Assembly (NCBI RefSeq): GCF_008312935.1 | Contig: NZ_VSZO01000007.1 | Span: forward strand, 248,001 to 312,000 | Source: Roseiconus lacunae | GTDB lineage: Bacteria > Planctomycetota > Planctomycetia > Pirellulales > Pirellulaceae | DNA length: 64,000 nt | Direction: 5' to 3' | Part shown: positions 1 to 9,560 of the stretch, piece by piece | Layout: each line of letters starts with the position of its first letter | How positions within the stretch are numbered: the first letter of the stretch is position 1 | The notes under the pieces: generated by a model | Database searches by the model: none | What the model was told of the DNA's origin: nothing | What the model saw: only the letters and a program-made list of their open reading frames with translations | Position numbers and translations under genes: made by a program

Positions 1-377
1 CCACGATCGAGTGGATGCCCGGCAAGATGCCACTTCCCGCTCATCATGGTCGAGTAACCTGAATCTCGCAGAACCTCTGCGAGCGTTACATTGCCGGGGA
101 GTTTTAAATTCTTTGACTGTTGATGCCACAATCCGGTCAGCAATGATGCACGCGTTTCGCTGCACTTGGCATTGTTGTGAAAATCCGTGAAACGCAGTCC
201 GTTACTTGCCAATCGGTCAAGGTTGGGCGTTTCGATCTCGCCGCCGTAACACCCAAGATCCGAAAACCCCAGGTCATCGCAAACGATGACGACGATGTTG
301 GGACGATCATTTGCCTGCGAGCTTACGCCTACGGTGGAAGCGACAGTGAACACGAATGTTAGAACAAATCGGATCAT
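1..377 (-). CDS. Sulfatase, N-terminal part (cut by window edge)
   Basis: The 125 visible codons run from an ATG at 375-377 off the left edge. A hydrophobic signal peptide (about residues 1-22) precedes the sulfatase opening block [20 protein letters not shown], whose Asp pair is expected to bind Ca2+, and then [15 protein letters not shown]. The site converted to formylglycine reads C-S-E-T-R followed by ASLLTG, so Glu sits where the usual C-x-P/A-x-R motif has Pro or Ala. The later SGKWH block is also present. The family hydrolyses sulfate esters, and an exported enzyme in a planctomycete suggests sulfated polysaccharide breakdown. The gene lies 62 bp downstream of a secreted ConA-like gene on the same strand, so co-transcription is likely. 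The substrate cannot be told from this fragment. Confidence 0.9.
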   Translation of the reverse strand, partial: MIRFVLTFVFTVASTVGVSSQANDRPNIVVIVCDDLGFSDLGCYGGEIETPNLDRLASNGLRFTDFHNNAKCSETRASLLTGLWHQQSKNLKLPGNVTLAEVLRDSGYSTMMSGKWHLAGHPLDR

Positions 378-439
378 GGTAAATCTAGAACAACGAGATC
401 AAAACAAAGTGCAAACCCGGCCATCAGGAAATGGAACGC

Positions 440-1141
440 TCAGTCTTCGCGGATCACGATCACATCGTCCACCCAAGCTTCCTTGGCGACGGCCAAACGC
501 AATCGTGATTTCGTAGGATGTCCGATCCCAGGCGACTGAAAGTCGCCGATCGTCTGGCCATCGATTGAAACCGTCAGCGTCTCACCTTTGATCTGAACTT
601 TCAGATCGTGCCAGGTGTTTTTTGACAAATTGACATCGATTGACTTCTCTTTGGATTTAATCAGCTTGCGATCGTCAGCGCTCAGCTGTTTCGCCTTCGA
701 TCGCTCACGAATTTCCTTCTTCATTCGTCCCGTCTTTAGGTCGGCCAACATGACTTTGTTTGGCCGAATTTTTGCGACGCACAGATGACCAGCGTGAACT
801 GACTTCTCGTTCATGTCCGCGATGTTAATCCCCAACTCGTCGCCGGAACCGATTTTGAAACGCATCGTGATCGTCACGTCTTTGAAAGACAGGTCATGGA
901 CGACAGAGACACCGTGATCGGCGACCTTGTGCCGATAGATGTGCATGGCTCCATCGGCCAAATCGACTTGCTTGTTCCCCGCCGCCCGTGCTTTGCTGTT
1001 CGTGGACCAATCGTTGCCAAGTTGCTCGCGGGATTCGTCTTGTTCGTTCCGCTCGAAGTGATCTTCGAGCAGTTTTTCTCCGGCCAGCGTTGGGACGGCG
1101 GTGGTCAGCAAAATTGCAACGGTGGAAAGAGTTTTCTTCAT
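440..1141 (-). CDS. Secreted ConA-like (DUF1080/LamG-type) protein
   Basis: The protein has 233 aa with a clean signal peptide (MKKTLSTVAILLTTAVPTLAG). The start at 1141 is preferred over an in-frame upstream start because it begins the signal peptide. The body has beta-sandwich features of the DUF1080/LamG (concanavalin-like) class: an N-terminal LLEDHFER-type strand, strands around VTITMRFKIGSGDELG, and a C-terminal WHDLKVQIKGETLTVSIDG hairpin ending WVDDVIV. A Lys/Glu-rich helical insert lies near residues 140-170. No catalytic residues are recognisable. It is probably a carbohydrate-binding or sugar-processing secreted protein and is likely co-transcribed with the downstream sulfatase. 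The exact family is not certain. Confidence 0.75.
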   Translation of the reverse strand: MKKTLSTVAILLTTAVPTLAGEKLLEDHFERNEQDESREQLGNDWSTNSKARAAGNKQVDLADGAMHIYRHKVADHGVSVVHDLSFKDVTITMRFKIGSGDELGINIADMNEKSVHAGHLCVAKIRPNKVMLADLKTGRMKKEIRERSKAKQLSADDRKLIKSKEKSIDVNLSKNTWHDLKVQIKGETLTVSIDGQTIGDFQSPGIGHPTKSRLRLAVAKEAWVDDVIVIRED

Positions 1142-1382
1142 GGGGAATTCAAAACTAAGGATGGAATATTGCATCGATGGCAGGAACGGAGGACCGGCAT
1201 CCGAACCACCAGTTTAGCCGGTTCAGTCGCCGCGCGTTGATCATTCGTGGGCTGTCAAAACAGTGTTCCGGCGTTTATAAAACTCTCCGCTCGGACGAGC
1301 CCCATGCGGTGTCCCAGAAACGGCCGCATCGGTGCCCCGAAGAGCGAAGACTACGTGCATTCCCAACCAAAAAAATTTTGTC

Positions 1383-2612
1383 ATGCCTCGCGTCAAACCT
1401 TTCCGCGCCGTTCGTCCTCCCGCCGACAAAGCCGCCGCGGTTGCCAGCGTCCCTTATGACGTGGTGAATCGAGCCGAAGCCGCCCAGTTGGCGGAAGGCA
1501 ACCCTGATTCGTTTCTTCATGTCGTCCGTCCCGACATTGATTTGCCGCCGGAAACCGACCCGTATGCCGACGAGATCTACGAAACCGCGGCGAAGAACTT
1601 CCGCGCGTTCATGGACGCCGGAACACTTCAGCAGGACGCTGACGAATCGATTTTCCTGTATCGGCAAATCATGGACGGGAATAGTCAGATCGGTGTTGTT
1701 GCCTGCGCCCACATCGATGACTACGAAAATAATCGCATCCTCAAACACGAATTCACTCGTCCGGCAAAAGAAGACGATCGAACCCGGCACGTCACGACGT
1801 TGGCTGCTCACGCCGGTCCAGTGTTTTTGACTTATCGCGACCACGAGCAACTCAATCAGTCGGTCGAAGATGCAATTAAACAGGCACCGCTGTACGACTT
1901 TACCGCCGAAGACGGCGTCCAGCACACCGTCTGGAAAATCGAAGACGCGGAGTCTTATTGCAAAGCACTTGGCGAAGTTCCCGCATTTTATGTCGCCGAC
2001 GGTCACCACCGCGCCGCTAGCGCCTGGCGTGCCGGGAAGGCCCGCCGGGAAGCAAATGCCGATCATACCGGCGAGGAAGAATACAACTGGTTCTTGACCG
2101 TTCTCTTCCCGGCATCGCAGCTAAATGTTTTGGCATACAACCGTGTGATCAAAGATCTCAATGGCCAAACGCCCGATCAGATTCGTGAACGCTTGGCCGA
2201 AGTCGGTACGCTCGAACCGACCGACGATCCTGTCCCAGATCAGGCCGGAAGCTTTTGCATTTATCTGGATGGAAGTTGGTCCAAGTTGACTGTGCCCGCT
2301 GGTTCGATCGATCACAACGATGCGATCAATTCTCTTGACGTGGCGTTGCTTGAAAAGCGTGTGATCCGACCGATCTTCGGTATCGAAGATGTCCGCACCG
2401 ATCCACGGATTGATTTCGTCGGCGGCATCCGCGGTACCGGTGAGCTGGAGAAGAAAGTTCAGTCGGGCGAATGGGCCTTCGCAGTCTCCATGTTCCCGAC
2501 GTCGATTGCCCAGCTAATGGCCGTATCAGACGCTGGTGAAGTGATGCCGCCCAAGAGCACCTGGTTCGAGCCCAAGCTGCGAAGTGGTTTGCTCGTCCAC
2601 TTGCTCGACTAA
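1383..2612 (+). CDS. DUF1015 family protein
   Basis: The protein has 409 aa from the ATG at 1383 (MPRVKPFRAVRPP). An upstream in-frame ATG at 1332 would add 17 residues of poor character and is not used. Family features are the opening V-x-P-F-R-A-V-R-P, then VASVPYDVVNRAEA, HVVRPDIDLPPE, the central AFYVADGHHRAASAWR block with its DGHHR motif, and NWFLTVLFPASQLNVLAYNRV. DUF1015 proteins are widespread, cytoplasmic and of uncertain function; some relate to ParB/SerK-like kinase folds. The length is normal for the family. It is convergent with the aldolase gene, with only 37 bp between them. Confidence 0.9.
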   Translation: MPRVKPFRAVRPPADKAAAVASVPYDVVNRAEAAQLAEGNPDSFLHVVRPDIDLPPETDPYADEIYETAAKNFRAFMDAGTLQQDADESIFLYRQIMDGNSQIGVVACAHIDDYENNRILKHEFTRPAKEDDRTRHVTTLAAHAGPVFLTYRDHEQLNQSVEDAIKQAPLYDFTAEDGVQHTVWKIEDAESYCKALGEVPAFYVADGHHRAASAWRAGKARREANADHTGEEEYNWFLTVLFPASQLNVLAYNRVIKDLNGQTPDQIRERLAEVGTLEPTDDPVPDQAGSFCIYLDGSWSKLTVPAGSIDHNDAINSLDVALLEKRVIRPIFGIEDVRTDPRIDFVGGIRGTGELEKKVQSGEWAFAVSMFPTSIAQLMAVSDAGEVMPPKSTWFEPKLRSGLLVHLLD

Positions 2613-2649
2613 AGCATCGGCCGAAGCATCACGCTCACCTCTTAACGAT

Positions 2650-3474
2650 TCAGATCGCCAGATCCGATTGGTCTGGCGATGAATCGGATAAGCCGATCGC
2701 GTGACGAATTTGCCGCAGTTCGGCCGACAAGTGCTTTTGCACCAACTTGATGTCTGCACTATGAATTAGCAGATTCGCTCCACGTTCAAGCATCGCTGCT
2801 TGTTCCTCAGCGTTCCCCCAGTAGTGGATCCCCGCGCCGACGTTGTGGGCGCGCGCTTTTCTGAATATCGTCTCACAAGCGGTCAAAAACTCCGGATGAT
2901 CGTACTGTTCGGGAATGCCCAGCGAACAACTTAAGTCGTGAGGGCCGATCAGCACGGCATCCAGACCGGGTTCCGCCAAAATCTCGTTCAGCGCTTCGAT
3001 CGCCGGAACACTTTCGATATTGACGATTAATAGCTTTTGACGTGACACGTTGGCTAGATACTGGTCCAGGCTATCGGATTCTGATTGGCCGTCCAGCATT
3101 CGCGATAACGTTGCACCTTTGATCGGTCTCATTTTCACCGCACCACGGAGTTGACGCACTTGCTGCGATGTCTCTACGTATGGAGCGATCACGCCTGATG
3201 CACCACCGTCGAGCACCATTGTCGCCCAAGTCGAATCCGCCGACGGGATGCGAACGATCGGCGAAAGCCCCATGGCGGCATAGGTTTGACACATCCAACT
3301 GAGTTGGTGTCGATCAATTGCAACGTGTTCGGTGTCAATGAAGACGAAATCCAGACCACATTGTCGAATCATTTCCGGCCATCGCGGCGAGGTTGATACG
3401 ACAAGTGTTCCGAAAACCGGTTTCCCGGCATGAAGTCGTCGAGCAATCTCTTCAGGTAGCATGGGGGGCGTCAT
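2650..3474 (-). CDS. HpcH/HpaI-family aldolase
   Basis: The protein has 274 aa and belongs to the HpcH/HpaI aldolase/citrate lyase family, class II pyruvate aldolases with a TIM-barrel fold that need a divalent metal. Visible hallmarks are GKPVFGTLVV near the N-terminus, DFVFIDTEHVAIDR, the Arg in PIVRIPSAD, LDGGASGVIAPYVET, a metal-ligand type Glu in LLIVNIESVPAIEAL, and AVLIGPHDLSCSLGIPEQYDHPE. Close relatives cleave 2-keto-3-deoxy sugar acids such as 2-keto-3-deoxy-L-rhamnonate. That substrate fits the polysaccharide-degrading surroundings but is only inferred. The last ~15 residues are a poorly conserved acidic tail. Confidence 0.9.
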   Translation of the reverse strand: MTPPMLPEEIARRLHAGKPVFGTLVVSTSPRWPEMIRQCGLDFVFIDTEHVAIDRHQLSWMCQTYAAMGLSPIVRIPSADSTWATMVLDGGASGVIAPYVETSQQVRQLRGAVKMRPIKGATLSRMLDGQSESDSLDQYLANVSRQKLLIVNIESVPAIEALNEILAEPGLDAVLIGPHDLSCSLGIPEQYDHPEFLTACETIFRKARAHNVGAGIHYWGNAEEQAAMLERGANLLIHSADIKLVQKHLSAELRQIRHAIGLSDSSPDQSDLAI

Positions 3475-3589
3475 AGGAAGTGTGATCGGTTAACTATTTG
3501 CGTTACCATACCCGATCGACATCCCATCATGGCGTTTCGTCGACCGTCTACGTCTTCGACTTCTGGGCAGGCGATTCTGGTCGCGCATT

Positions 3590-3630
3590 AAAAAACCTCG
3601 CCCGTTCCGCTACCGCTGGAACAGGCGAGG
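3590..3630 (-). terminator. Rho-independent terminator (minus strand)
   Basis: Read on the minus strand, a 13-bp stem with one mismatch (CCTCGCCTGTTCC-type arm, 9-nt loop, GGAACGGGCGAGG-type arm) is followed directly by six T residues. It closes transcription coming from the minus-strand genes at 3709-7406. Confidence 0.85.
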
Positions 3631-3708
3631 TCAACGTCTTCAGTTGTCGACAATTGATCGTCGACAGCGTCTACCGCTTCCGAGAATGCGTTAATGACCT
3701 GTTGATTT

Positions 3709-3804
3709 TCAGATTTGATCTCTCACAAAGTCGCCTTCCACTTCGCAATACCCGCAGAAAAGAACGCTACCGTCACGGAGTGAAGGGCAACAATAGAAAA
3801 TCAT
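3709..3804 (-). CDS. Possible 31-aa Cys-rich small protein
   Basis: The short ORF begins at an ATG (3802-3804) and ends with TGA; a stop codon 15 nt upstream in frame makes this ATG the only choice. The product contains a Cys-Cys pair near residues 5-6 and a C-G-Y-C motif near residues 17-20 (FYCCPSLRDG then LFCGYCEVEGD), which resembles a minimal zinc-ribbon knuckle. There is no convincing ribosome-binding site. It lies 98 bp past the 1167-aa gene and about 80 bp before a strong terminator on the same strand, so the region is probably transcribed. It could equally be a chance ORF. Confidence 0.3.
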   Translation of the reverse strand: MIFYCCPSLRDGSVLFCGYCEVEGDFVRDQI

Positions 3805-3902
3805 CAGGCTCTTAAATCAGTGAATCCGTCTCGGCGAAATCGCAGTTCGCGTCTCCCGATAGAATCACGTTTTGGAAAACGCATTCGTAGCGGACCTGGC
3901 GA

Positions 3903-6900
3903 TCACTTCAAACTAATCAGGTAACGAAGCAAATCGTCAAACTCTTGCCGATCTTTCAGCATTCGTACCAATCCATCTGGCATCATCGAATTCTTTGATT
4001 CTTTGACCTCTTCGATCGATTCATCAGCGATGGTAATTGGCTTTGGCTGAGCAACGTTTCGCAAAACAATTCCGGTGTCATCTTCGGAAATACGAATTCC
4101 CGATATCACTTTGCCTTCGTCAGTCAACACGTTGATCTGAGCGAATTCCTTGTCGATCTGCTTGGATGGGTGCAGCACCGCGTCGACCCAGTCGACAGGC
4201 TTCATCGCCTTGGTGAGCTTTGTCAAGTCGGGCCCCATTCGCGGCGCATTGCCAGGTGGGTCGTGACAAGCGAAACATGCGGCGGCTGACTGGTAGAACA
4301 CTCGTTTGCCTCGATTGACCTTACCGCGTTCCATCGCCGCGGCAACCAAAGCGTCTGCGGGCTGGCCCAGCAGGTCTTTTTCGAGTGCCAAGTTATTGAT
4401 GACTTCAGGAGTTTCCAGGTCCTCTTTCATCATCAGAGCCTTTTCCAGGGGATGGATCGCTTCCAACTCCTCTGGCTTCCAGAAGGTCGTGCGATCAGAC
4501 GTTTCGGCCCGAACCTTAGTGACCAGTTCGGCATCGATCGGCGACGCTTGGTTGCCCCAGGTGTTTCGAACGAACGTCAGCACGTCCGCCATTTCATTGT
4601 CTTTCAACAAATCACGAAATGCCGTCATCGGCGGAACGCCTCGCGAAGGATCGTAAATTTTTCCACCGACCTGCATCTTGCCCCACATGCCGTGCAACGC
4701 AAGCTTGATCAGCCGTTCTTCGCTTCCCGTGACCCATGGACTGCCGACCAGCGTCGGGTAAACCGAGCCGTTGCCCTGACCATTGGTCAGGTGGCACGTC
4801 GCACAATGTGATTCACGCTGGAAGATCAAACCACCACGTTTATAGGAATCATGGTACTTTCGATCCAGGTGACGAGGCGGGCGATAGTTGACGATATGCA
4901 ATTCAGGTGAGCCCGCGAATTTCACGGCTCGTTTCGCATCAAAGTTATTCCAAAAGTGTTGCACTGTTTTCGCAGCGACGACCGCATGGGGGACATCGGA
5001 GGAAAGCAGTTTTGCCAACAATTCTTCGTTGACTGCGTCGTGTTGCTGGTGCAGCCAAAGTGCCTCCAATAGATGATGAGCTTCATCTTCGATGTCAGGA
5101 TTGAAATCTTTTGCCCACGCTTGCGCCTTGGCAAGGACTTCGGCCGAATCACGCTCGCTCAGTTCGACACGCGTCCGATGCCGTACGCCGTCGACCGGGT
5201 GCTTGAGGTTTTCCAGTAACGCTTCAATGGGTTGACCGTCGATCGCGACAGGTTCTTGCAAAGGTCTCCCTTTGACCGTCAAACGCAGAATTCGCCCATG
5301 CTTGTGGTCGCGACTTGGGTCACGGATGTTGTGTTGCATGTGACCGATAATCATGTTGTGCCAGTCGGCCACATAAAGCGCGCCGTCTTCGCCGACGATC
5401 GCATCGCTAGGACGAAAATTCCGATCCTCGCCGTTAAGTAACTCGCGGACCGGCGTCCCCCAGACGTGACCGTAGGGACGATTGCCACCGTCACCGCGAT
5501 CCAAATCATACTGTTTGATGCCTAGGAACCCAATCACATTCAAGATCAAAAAGTCCTGTTGCATGTCCTCCGGAAAGTGGGCTGACGATAGGATTTCGTT
5601 CGCGGGAACGGGGCGAAATTCCTTGACAACTAGCGAGTGCATTTGAAAGCCGTCGTCTTTCGGACGGACTTGATAGGACTTTCCTCCGGTACCGTCGTTC
5701 GCATACAGATATCCCCAGCGATCGAAGCTACTGCCGTGAGGGTTCGGACTGTTTGCGGCAATCGGGCTGATCGCAAACGTACGAGGGTCGAATCGATACA
5801 TTCCCGATACACCGGTATTCAGATTCGACTTCCAGGGAGTCTCATGGTTGTGCACCAAAAACACGCCGCTTTGCCAATAGATCCCACCGTCGGGACCGTA
5901 AATCAGATTGTTCGCCGCATGGTGTGTGTCAGACGTTCCCAGACCTTGCAAGATCGGGTAACGCACGTCGGCCTTGTCATCCCCGTCGGTGTCCTTCAGG
6001 AACAGTAGATCGGGTCCCGAGGTGACCAAGACGCCTCCGCCCCAAAATTCGAATCCGAGTGGATTGTGGACATGGGCGAAGATCTTTCGCTTGTCGGCGA
6101 CGCCATCACGATCGGTATCTTCAAAGATCATCAAGCTGTCTTTCAATTCATCGCCGGGTTCCCACTTGGGATAAGAATTCCAACTGGCGGCCCATAAACG
6201 CCCTTTCGTATCAACTTGTAATTGAACGGGGTTTGCCAAATCGGGAAACATCTTCTCAGAAGCAAAGACGTTTAGCTCGAAGCCATCGGGCACATTGATT
6301 TTTGCCAGACTCTCTTCGGGGCTTAGGTAATCCGTGCTTCCTTCCTTCTCTTTACTTGAACTTCGGCTTCCGCCACCGACATTCGTCTTCACCGTGACCG
6401 GTTTGGGAACGTTACTGTCATCCGCTTTGATGGATCTGCCGTTCGCTGCCGCCCAAATTACCGGATCCCGGTTGGCGGTCATTTGGTCTAGCATTTTTAA
6501 CTCATGCACCAACACATCCGCGTTCGTTTGGCCATCGACAAAGCTCAGTGTCGACCGCGATCCCCAGATGTCGTTGCCATCGGTGGCGCGATAGCGATTG
6601 TGCCAATGCCAGTTCTTATCCTCGACGGCTTCGTAAATCTGCGTGAGTTTGGCATCATCACCAACGGATTCTCCGATCAGTCGATTCGCGATTACGTCGG
6701 CAAGTTTTCGGTAGCCTTTCGCATTGAGGTGAATGCCGTTGAGCGTCAGAGGATCTTCGGTGGTTTCGTACAACTGAAGCGTCGGCGTGAAGAGATTCAC
6801 AAATGTCGCATCGACAGTCTCTGCCGCCGCTTCGGTGGCAGCGGTGAACGCCCGCAAGTTGGAGTTCAATTCGCGACCATCAGGTAGATGCGGATTGCCG

Positions 6901-7406
6901 GTGTATTCGTAAGCAATCGGGCTGAAGAGAACAAACCGAGCTTCAACGCCGGCTTGTTTTCGCAGCTCACGATACTTCTCGACTAGCTTGACCAACTCAC
7001 CTTCATAGGCATCCGCGCCCCCGGGGCCGGCGTGTGATTCGTTGTAGCCGTACATCAACCAGACAACGTCGGGTGCGACATGCTGCAGATATTCGGTGTC
7101 GTTCGTAAAGCCTTTGTTTCTTGGCCGCTGATTGACCATGTCACCGGAAAAACTCATGTTCCGGAATCGAACGTTTTTGTCCTTCAGCTTGGATTGCAGA
7201 ATCGTTTCGACCCAAGGGTCATGCTGCATTCGGTCAGCTAAGCCATTGCCGAAGATTGCGACAACATCGTCTTGCTGGAATTCAAACGGGACATCGGAGT
7301 ATGACTTACTTGGTGCGATGGCCATCAGAATCGCCATCAAAATGGTCCCAGCGGCCACCCGCCTACGGACGAATCGTTTCAAGGACGGAGGGATCAATAA
7401 ACGCAT
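3903..7406 (-). CDS. SGNH hydrolase / dehydrogenase propeller / cytochrome c fusion
   Basis: The protein has about 1167 aa from the ATG at 7406. It has an exported N-terminus ([20 protein letters not shown]). First comes an SGNH/GDSL-hydrolase domain (about residues 40-260) with [12 protein letters not shown] in place of the GDS block, an Asn-containing MYGYNES block and GIHLNAKGY supplying the C-terminal His. Next comes a beta-propeller of the PVC 'membrane-bound dehydrogenase' type (about 365-720) with [24 protein letters not shown] and [20 protein letters not shown]. Two cytochrome c motifs follow, C-A-T-C-H near residue 867 and C-F-A-C-H near 1043, then a terminal domain ending [12 protein letters not shown]. 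It is probably a periplasmic or surface sugar oxidoreductase with an esterase module. The catalytic Ser of the SGNH domain is not obvious (GNG instead of GDS), so that module may be altered. It lies downstream of the sigma/anti-sigma pair. Confidence 0.85.
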   Translation of the reverse strand: MRLLIPPSLKRFVRRRVAAGTILMAILMAIAPSKSYSDVPFEFQQDDVVAIFGNGLADRMQHDPWVETILQSKLKDKNVRFRNMSFSGDMVNQRPRNKGFTNDTEYLQHVAPDVVWLMYGYNESHAGPGGADAYEGELVKLVEKYRELRKQAGVEARFVLFSPIAYEYTGNPHLPDGRELNSNLRAFTAATEAAAETVDATFVNLFTPTLQLYETTEDPLTLNGIHLNAKGYRKLADVIANRLIGESVGDDAKLTQIYEAVEDKNWHWHNRYRATDGNDIWGSRSTLSFVDGQTNADVLVHELKMLDQMTANRDPVIWAAANGRSIKADDSNVPKPVTVKTNVGGGSRSSSKEKEGSTDYLSPEESLAKINVPDGFELNVFASEKMFPDLANPVQLQVDTKGRLWAASWNSYPKWEPGDELKDSLMIFEDTDRDGVADKRKIFAHVHNPLGFEFWGGGVLVTSGPDLLFLKDTDGDDKADVRYPILQGLGTSDTHHAANNLIYGPDGGIYWQSGVFLVHNHETPWKSNLNTGVSGMYRFDPRTFAISPIAANSPNPHGSSFDRWGYLYANDGTGGKSYQVRPKDDGFQMHSLVVKEFRPVPANEILSSAHFPEDMQQDFLILNVIGFLGIKQYDLDRGDGGNRPYGHVWGTPVRELLNGEDRNFRPSDAIVGEDGALYVADWHNMIIGHMQHNIRDPSRDHKHGRILRLTVKGRPLQEPVAIDGQPIEALLENLKHPVDGVRHRTRVELSERDSAEVLAKAQAWAKDFNPDIEDEAHHLLEALWLHQQHDAVNEELLAKLLSSDVPHAVVAAKTVQHFWNNFDAKRAVKFAGSPELHIVNYRPPRHLDRKYHDSYKRGGLIFQRESHCATCHLTNGQGNGSVYPTLVGSPWVTGSEERLIKLALHGMWGKMQVGGKIYDPSRGVPPMTAFRDLLKDNEMADVLTFVRNTWGNQASPIDAELVTKVRAETSDRTTFWKPEELEAIHPLEKALMMKEDLETPEVINNLALEKDLLGQPADALVAAAMERGKVNRGKRVFYQSAAACFACHDPPGNAPRMGPDLTKLTKAMKPVDWVDAVLHPSKQIDKEFAQINVLTDEGKVISGIRISEDDTGIVLRNVAQPKPITIADESIEEVKESKNSMMPDGLVRMLKDRQEFDDLLRYLISLK

Positions 7407-7572
7407 TGGCAATCTCAATCAGAGGTGGGAGAAAAACGGTGGGTAGGAAAAGTCGTTCGACTCGAATCAGTCAAACGAAAAGTTCGATATGGTCCATTGA
7501 ATTCGAATAGATTCTGTTACGTCTAAGAAATGATCTAAAACTATGATCCGGAAACGCCGGTTTCGAGTTTGT

Positions 7573-7676
7573 AAGCAGTTGAGCACGAATGATTCGGCTT
7601 TAAGTCATTTCACTCTCCCGCAAGCGGGAGGGGGTTATCTAGATGTTCAAACCCAAAGACTCGTGTGTACCTGCTT
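7573..7676 (+). repeat. Palindromic dispersed repeat, short copy A
   Basis: This 104-bp copy of a repeat also found at 33098-33268 and 36249-36418 has imperfect terminal inverted repeats (AAGCAGTTGAGCACGAA at the left, TCGTGTGTACCTGCTT at the right). Internal CTCCCGC-AA-GCGGGAG forms a tight hairpin. The ~70-bp central block of the longer copies is missing, as if deleted between its arms. It lies in the 393-bp spacer between the FecR gene and the dehydrogenase fusion. The rest of that spacer holds no gene that I can see. Confidence 0.8.
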
Positions 7677-7799
7677 AGCGCGGATTCCAGGTTAACGCCA
7701 ACTGATCTATTGGCATAACTCGTAGTTGTAATAGTCTCTCACGATGACGTTCCATTTTGCAGCATACACGACTGTCCGGGACCTACCAATCTGCAGCGT

Positions 7800-9560
7800 T
7801 CAAGGTTTGCCGACATCGTAGATTTTTTGTATTTCCGCTTCACCAAGAACGTCACCGAAAACAATGAGCTCGTCCATGCAACCGTTCAAGTTTCGAACCT
7901 TGGTCGGATGAAAGCGATTCGAACCCCGATACCAGTTACCAATCGTTGCGTCCCCGATGCGAAGTTTTCCTTCGGCTTTCTCGTGGAGTGACGTCCGGGC
8001 GTGAAGTTCGCCATTGACGTAGTGATCAATTCGGCGTTCGCTCGCATCGTAGACAGTCGCGAGATGGACCCATTGGCCCAAGCGAAAAACGTCAAACACG
8101 GGCTCGGTCATATAATCGCGTGACGCTTTGGGCGAATGTGACACTCCGAGAATCAGCCGCCCGTCTTGGCGGATCTGCCAGTGTGGAGCGTTGACGGGAA
8201 ATCCATCGGTCAACAACAGCGAATTGAATCGGCGATCCAATCCGTCGACACGTAGCCATGTCGAATAAGTCAGCGAATCGTACTCGCCCGGAAGTTGTAT
8301 CCGGACACGGTCCCCAGGACGTTTAAACTGCAATGCGGCTTTGTCAGGCCATCTGCCTTCTGACCACTCGCAACCGACGATCGCTCCAACCAATCGGCTG
8401 CCATCGGAACCATAACCGTCCAACGTTCGATCCTCGGTCGGCGAGCGATCGAAAGGAAAATATGCGACGACTCGTGGGTCGCTTCGCAACGAATCCCGAA
8501 ATTCTTGCCAGTCACGTTGCTGCTCGCGATTTCGAGCATTCGTCAATTCATGCAATCGTCCCGGTGTCACAAAGTCTTGGTTTCGAACATCGATCGGCAA
8601 ACGTTCGCCGCCTTGTCCGACCGCTACCGCATCACCGGCGTTTAATTCGCGCCGCGTCGAAAGATTGCGATTTGATTGCGGTTCATAGATTTCCACGGTT
8701 CCGTCAAAAACATGAACTTCTGTTTGGCCATTCGCGGATACGTCGACACCAAATTCGGTTCCTAAGTCGACCAGTTCCAACGTCGGGGCAAGCACCGCAA
8801 AACCGCGCGCCGGTTCGGGAACGTTAGCGCGCAATCGACCTGAATGACAGACGACTCGAGACGCATCGAGGATCTCGAGCTTTGCCGGACCTTGCGCAAC
8901 CACGGTGGCACCACCGTAAAACTCTAGTTGGATGAGCCCGGATTCCCATGCGATCGTACCCGGCGGGATCGTTTGGCCGGGGATCAAGTCGGCAACTTCT
9001 TTGCCTACCAGTTGAGAGGCCTGCGTCAACACCGCAACGCCCAAATCATCGGGATCGTCAGCCTCAGTTGGTGAGACGAAGTTTGGACGCTCACTGATTT
9101 CAACGGTTGTGGTTTCTTCGTGCAACAAAACGCCGGCAAGCAATAGGATCGCTGTGGCAGCTGCAAACCAACCGGTCCAAGCGACGAGTGCCGGTACTCG
9201 AGCTACGGAATTACGCGCGCCCGAAGCTTGTGGCATTCCAATTTGAGCTTCGTTTGTGTCGCAAAGTAAACGGTCATCGGAAGCAGAAGCATTCTTCGCC
9301 GATGCGACGACTCGATTGACGAAACCATCTCGATCAGCCGCAGCATCCTGCCGGGTCTGCAGTGCTGCTTTGAACCGATCCAGATCACGATAGGGGTCTT
9401 CGTACTGGGAAAGCAGATCTGCGATTTCCAAATGCGATCGCAGATCTCCGATCTTGTGCGGGTGGTCGCGCAAAAGCCCAACCAGCTCGTCTACTTCGGC
9501 GGGCGAAAGTTCATCATCGAGCAATCGCTCGATCAGTTCGTCAAGTTGTGAATCGGCCAT
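7800..9560 (-). CDS. FecR/LamG-domain anti-sigma-type protein
   Basis: The protein has about 586 aa from the ATG at 9560. The N-terminal ~80 residues form an acidic helical cytoplasmic region (LIERLLDDELSPAEVDELVGLLR) typical of anti-sigma partners. One membrane segment lies near residues 125-147 (WFAAATAILLLAGVLL). A FecR beta domain follows (about 185-310, with GPAKLEILDASRVVCHSGRL and VDLGTEFGVDV), then a LamG/ConA domain (about 355-580, with YFPFDRSPTEDRTLDGYGSD and DHYVNGELHARTS). Its start overlaps the ECF sigma gene by 20 bp, with GGAGG inside that gene as ribosome-binding site, so the two are probably translationally coupled. The inferred role is to hold the sigma factor until an external signal, perhaps a glycan bound by LamG, is sensed. 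Confidence 0.9.
   Translation of the reverse strand: MADSQLDELIERLLDDELSPAEVDELVGLLRDHPHKIGDLRSHLEIADLLSQYEDPYRDLDRFKAALQTRQDAAADRDGFVNRVVASAKNASASDDRLLCDTNEAQIGMPQASGARNSVARVPALVAWTGWFAAATAILLLAGVLLHEETTTVEISERPNFVSPTEADDPDDLGVAVLTQASQLVGKEVADLIPGQTIPPGTIAWESGLIQLEFYGGATVVAQGPAKLEILDASRVVCHSGRLRANVPEPARGFAVLAPTLELVDLGTEFGVDVSANGQTEVHVFDGTVEIYEPQSNRNLSTRRELNAGDAVAVGQGGERLPIDVRNQDFVTPGRLHELTNARNREQQRDWQEFRDSLRSDPRVVAYFPFDRSPTEDRTLDGYGSDGSRLVGAIVGCEWSEGRWPDKAALQFKRPGDRVRIQLPGEYDSLTYSTWLRVDGLDRRFNSLLLTDGFPVNAPHWQIRQDGRLILGVSHSPKASRDYMTEPVFDVFRLGQWVHLATVYDASERRIDHYVNGELHARTSLHEKAEGKLRIGDATIGNWYRGSNRFHPTKVRNLNGCMDELIVFGDVLGEAEIQKIYDVGKP

Noticed and set aside
1275..2066. Long open frame antisense to the DUF1015 gene
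   Set aside because: It mirrors the codon pattern of a well-supported gene and has no recognisable content.
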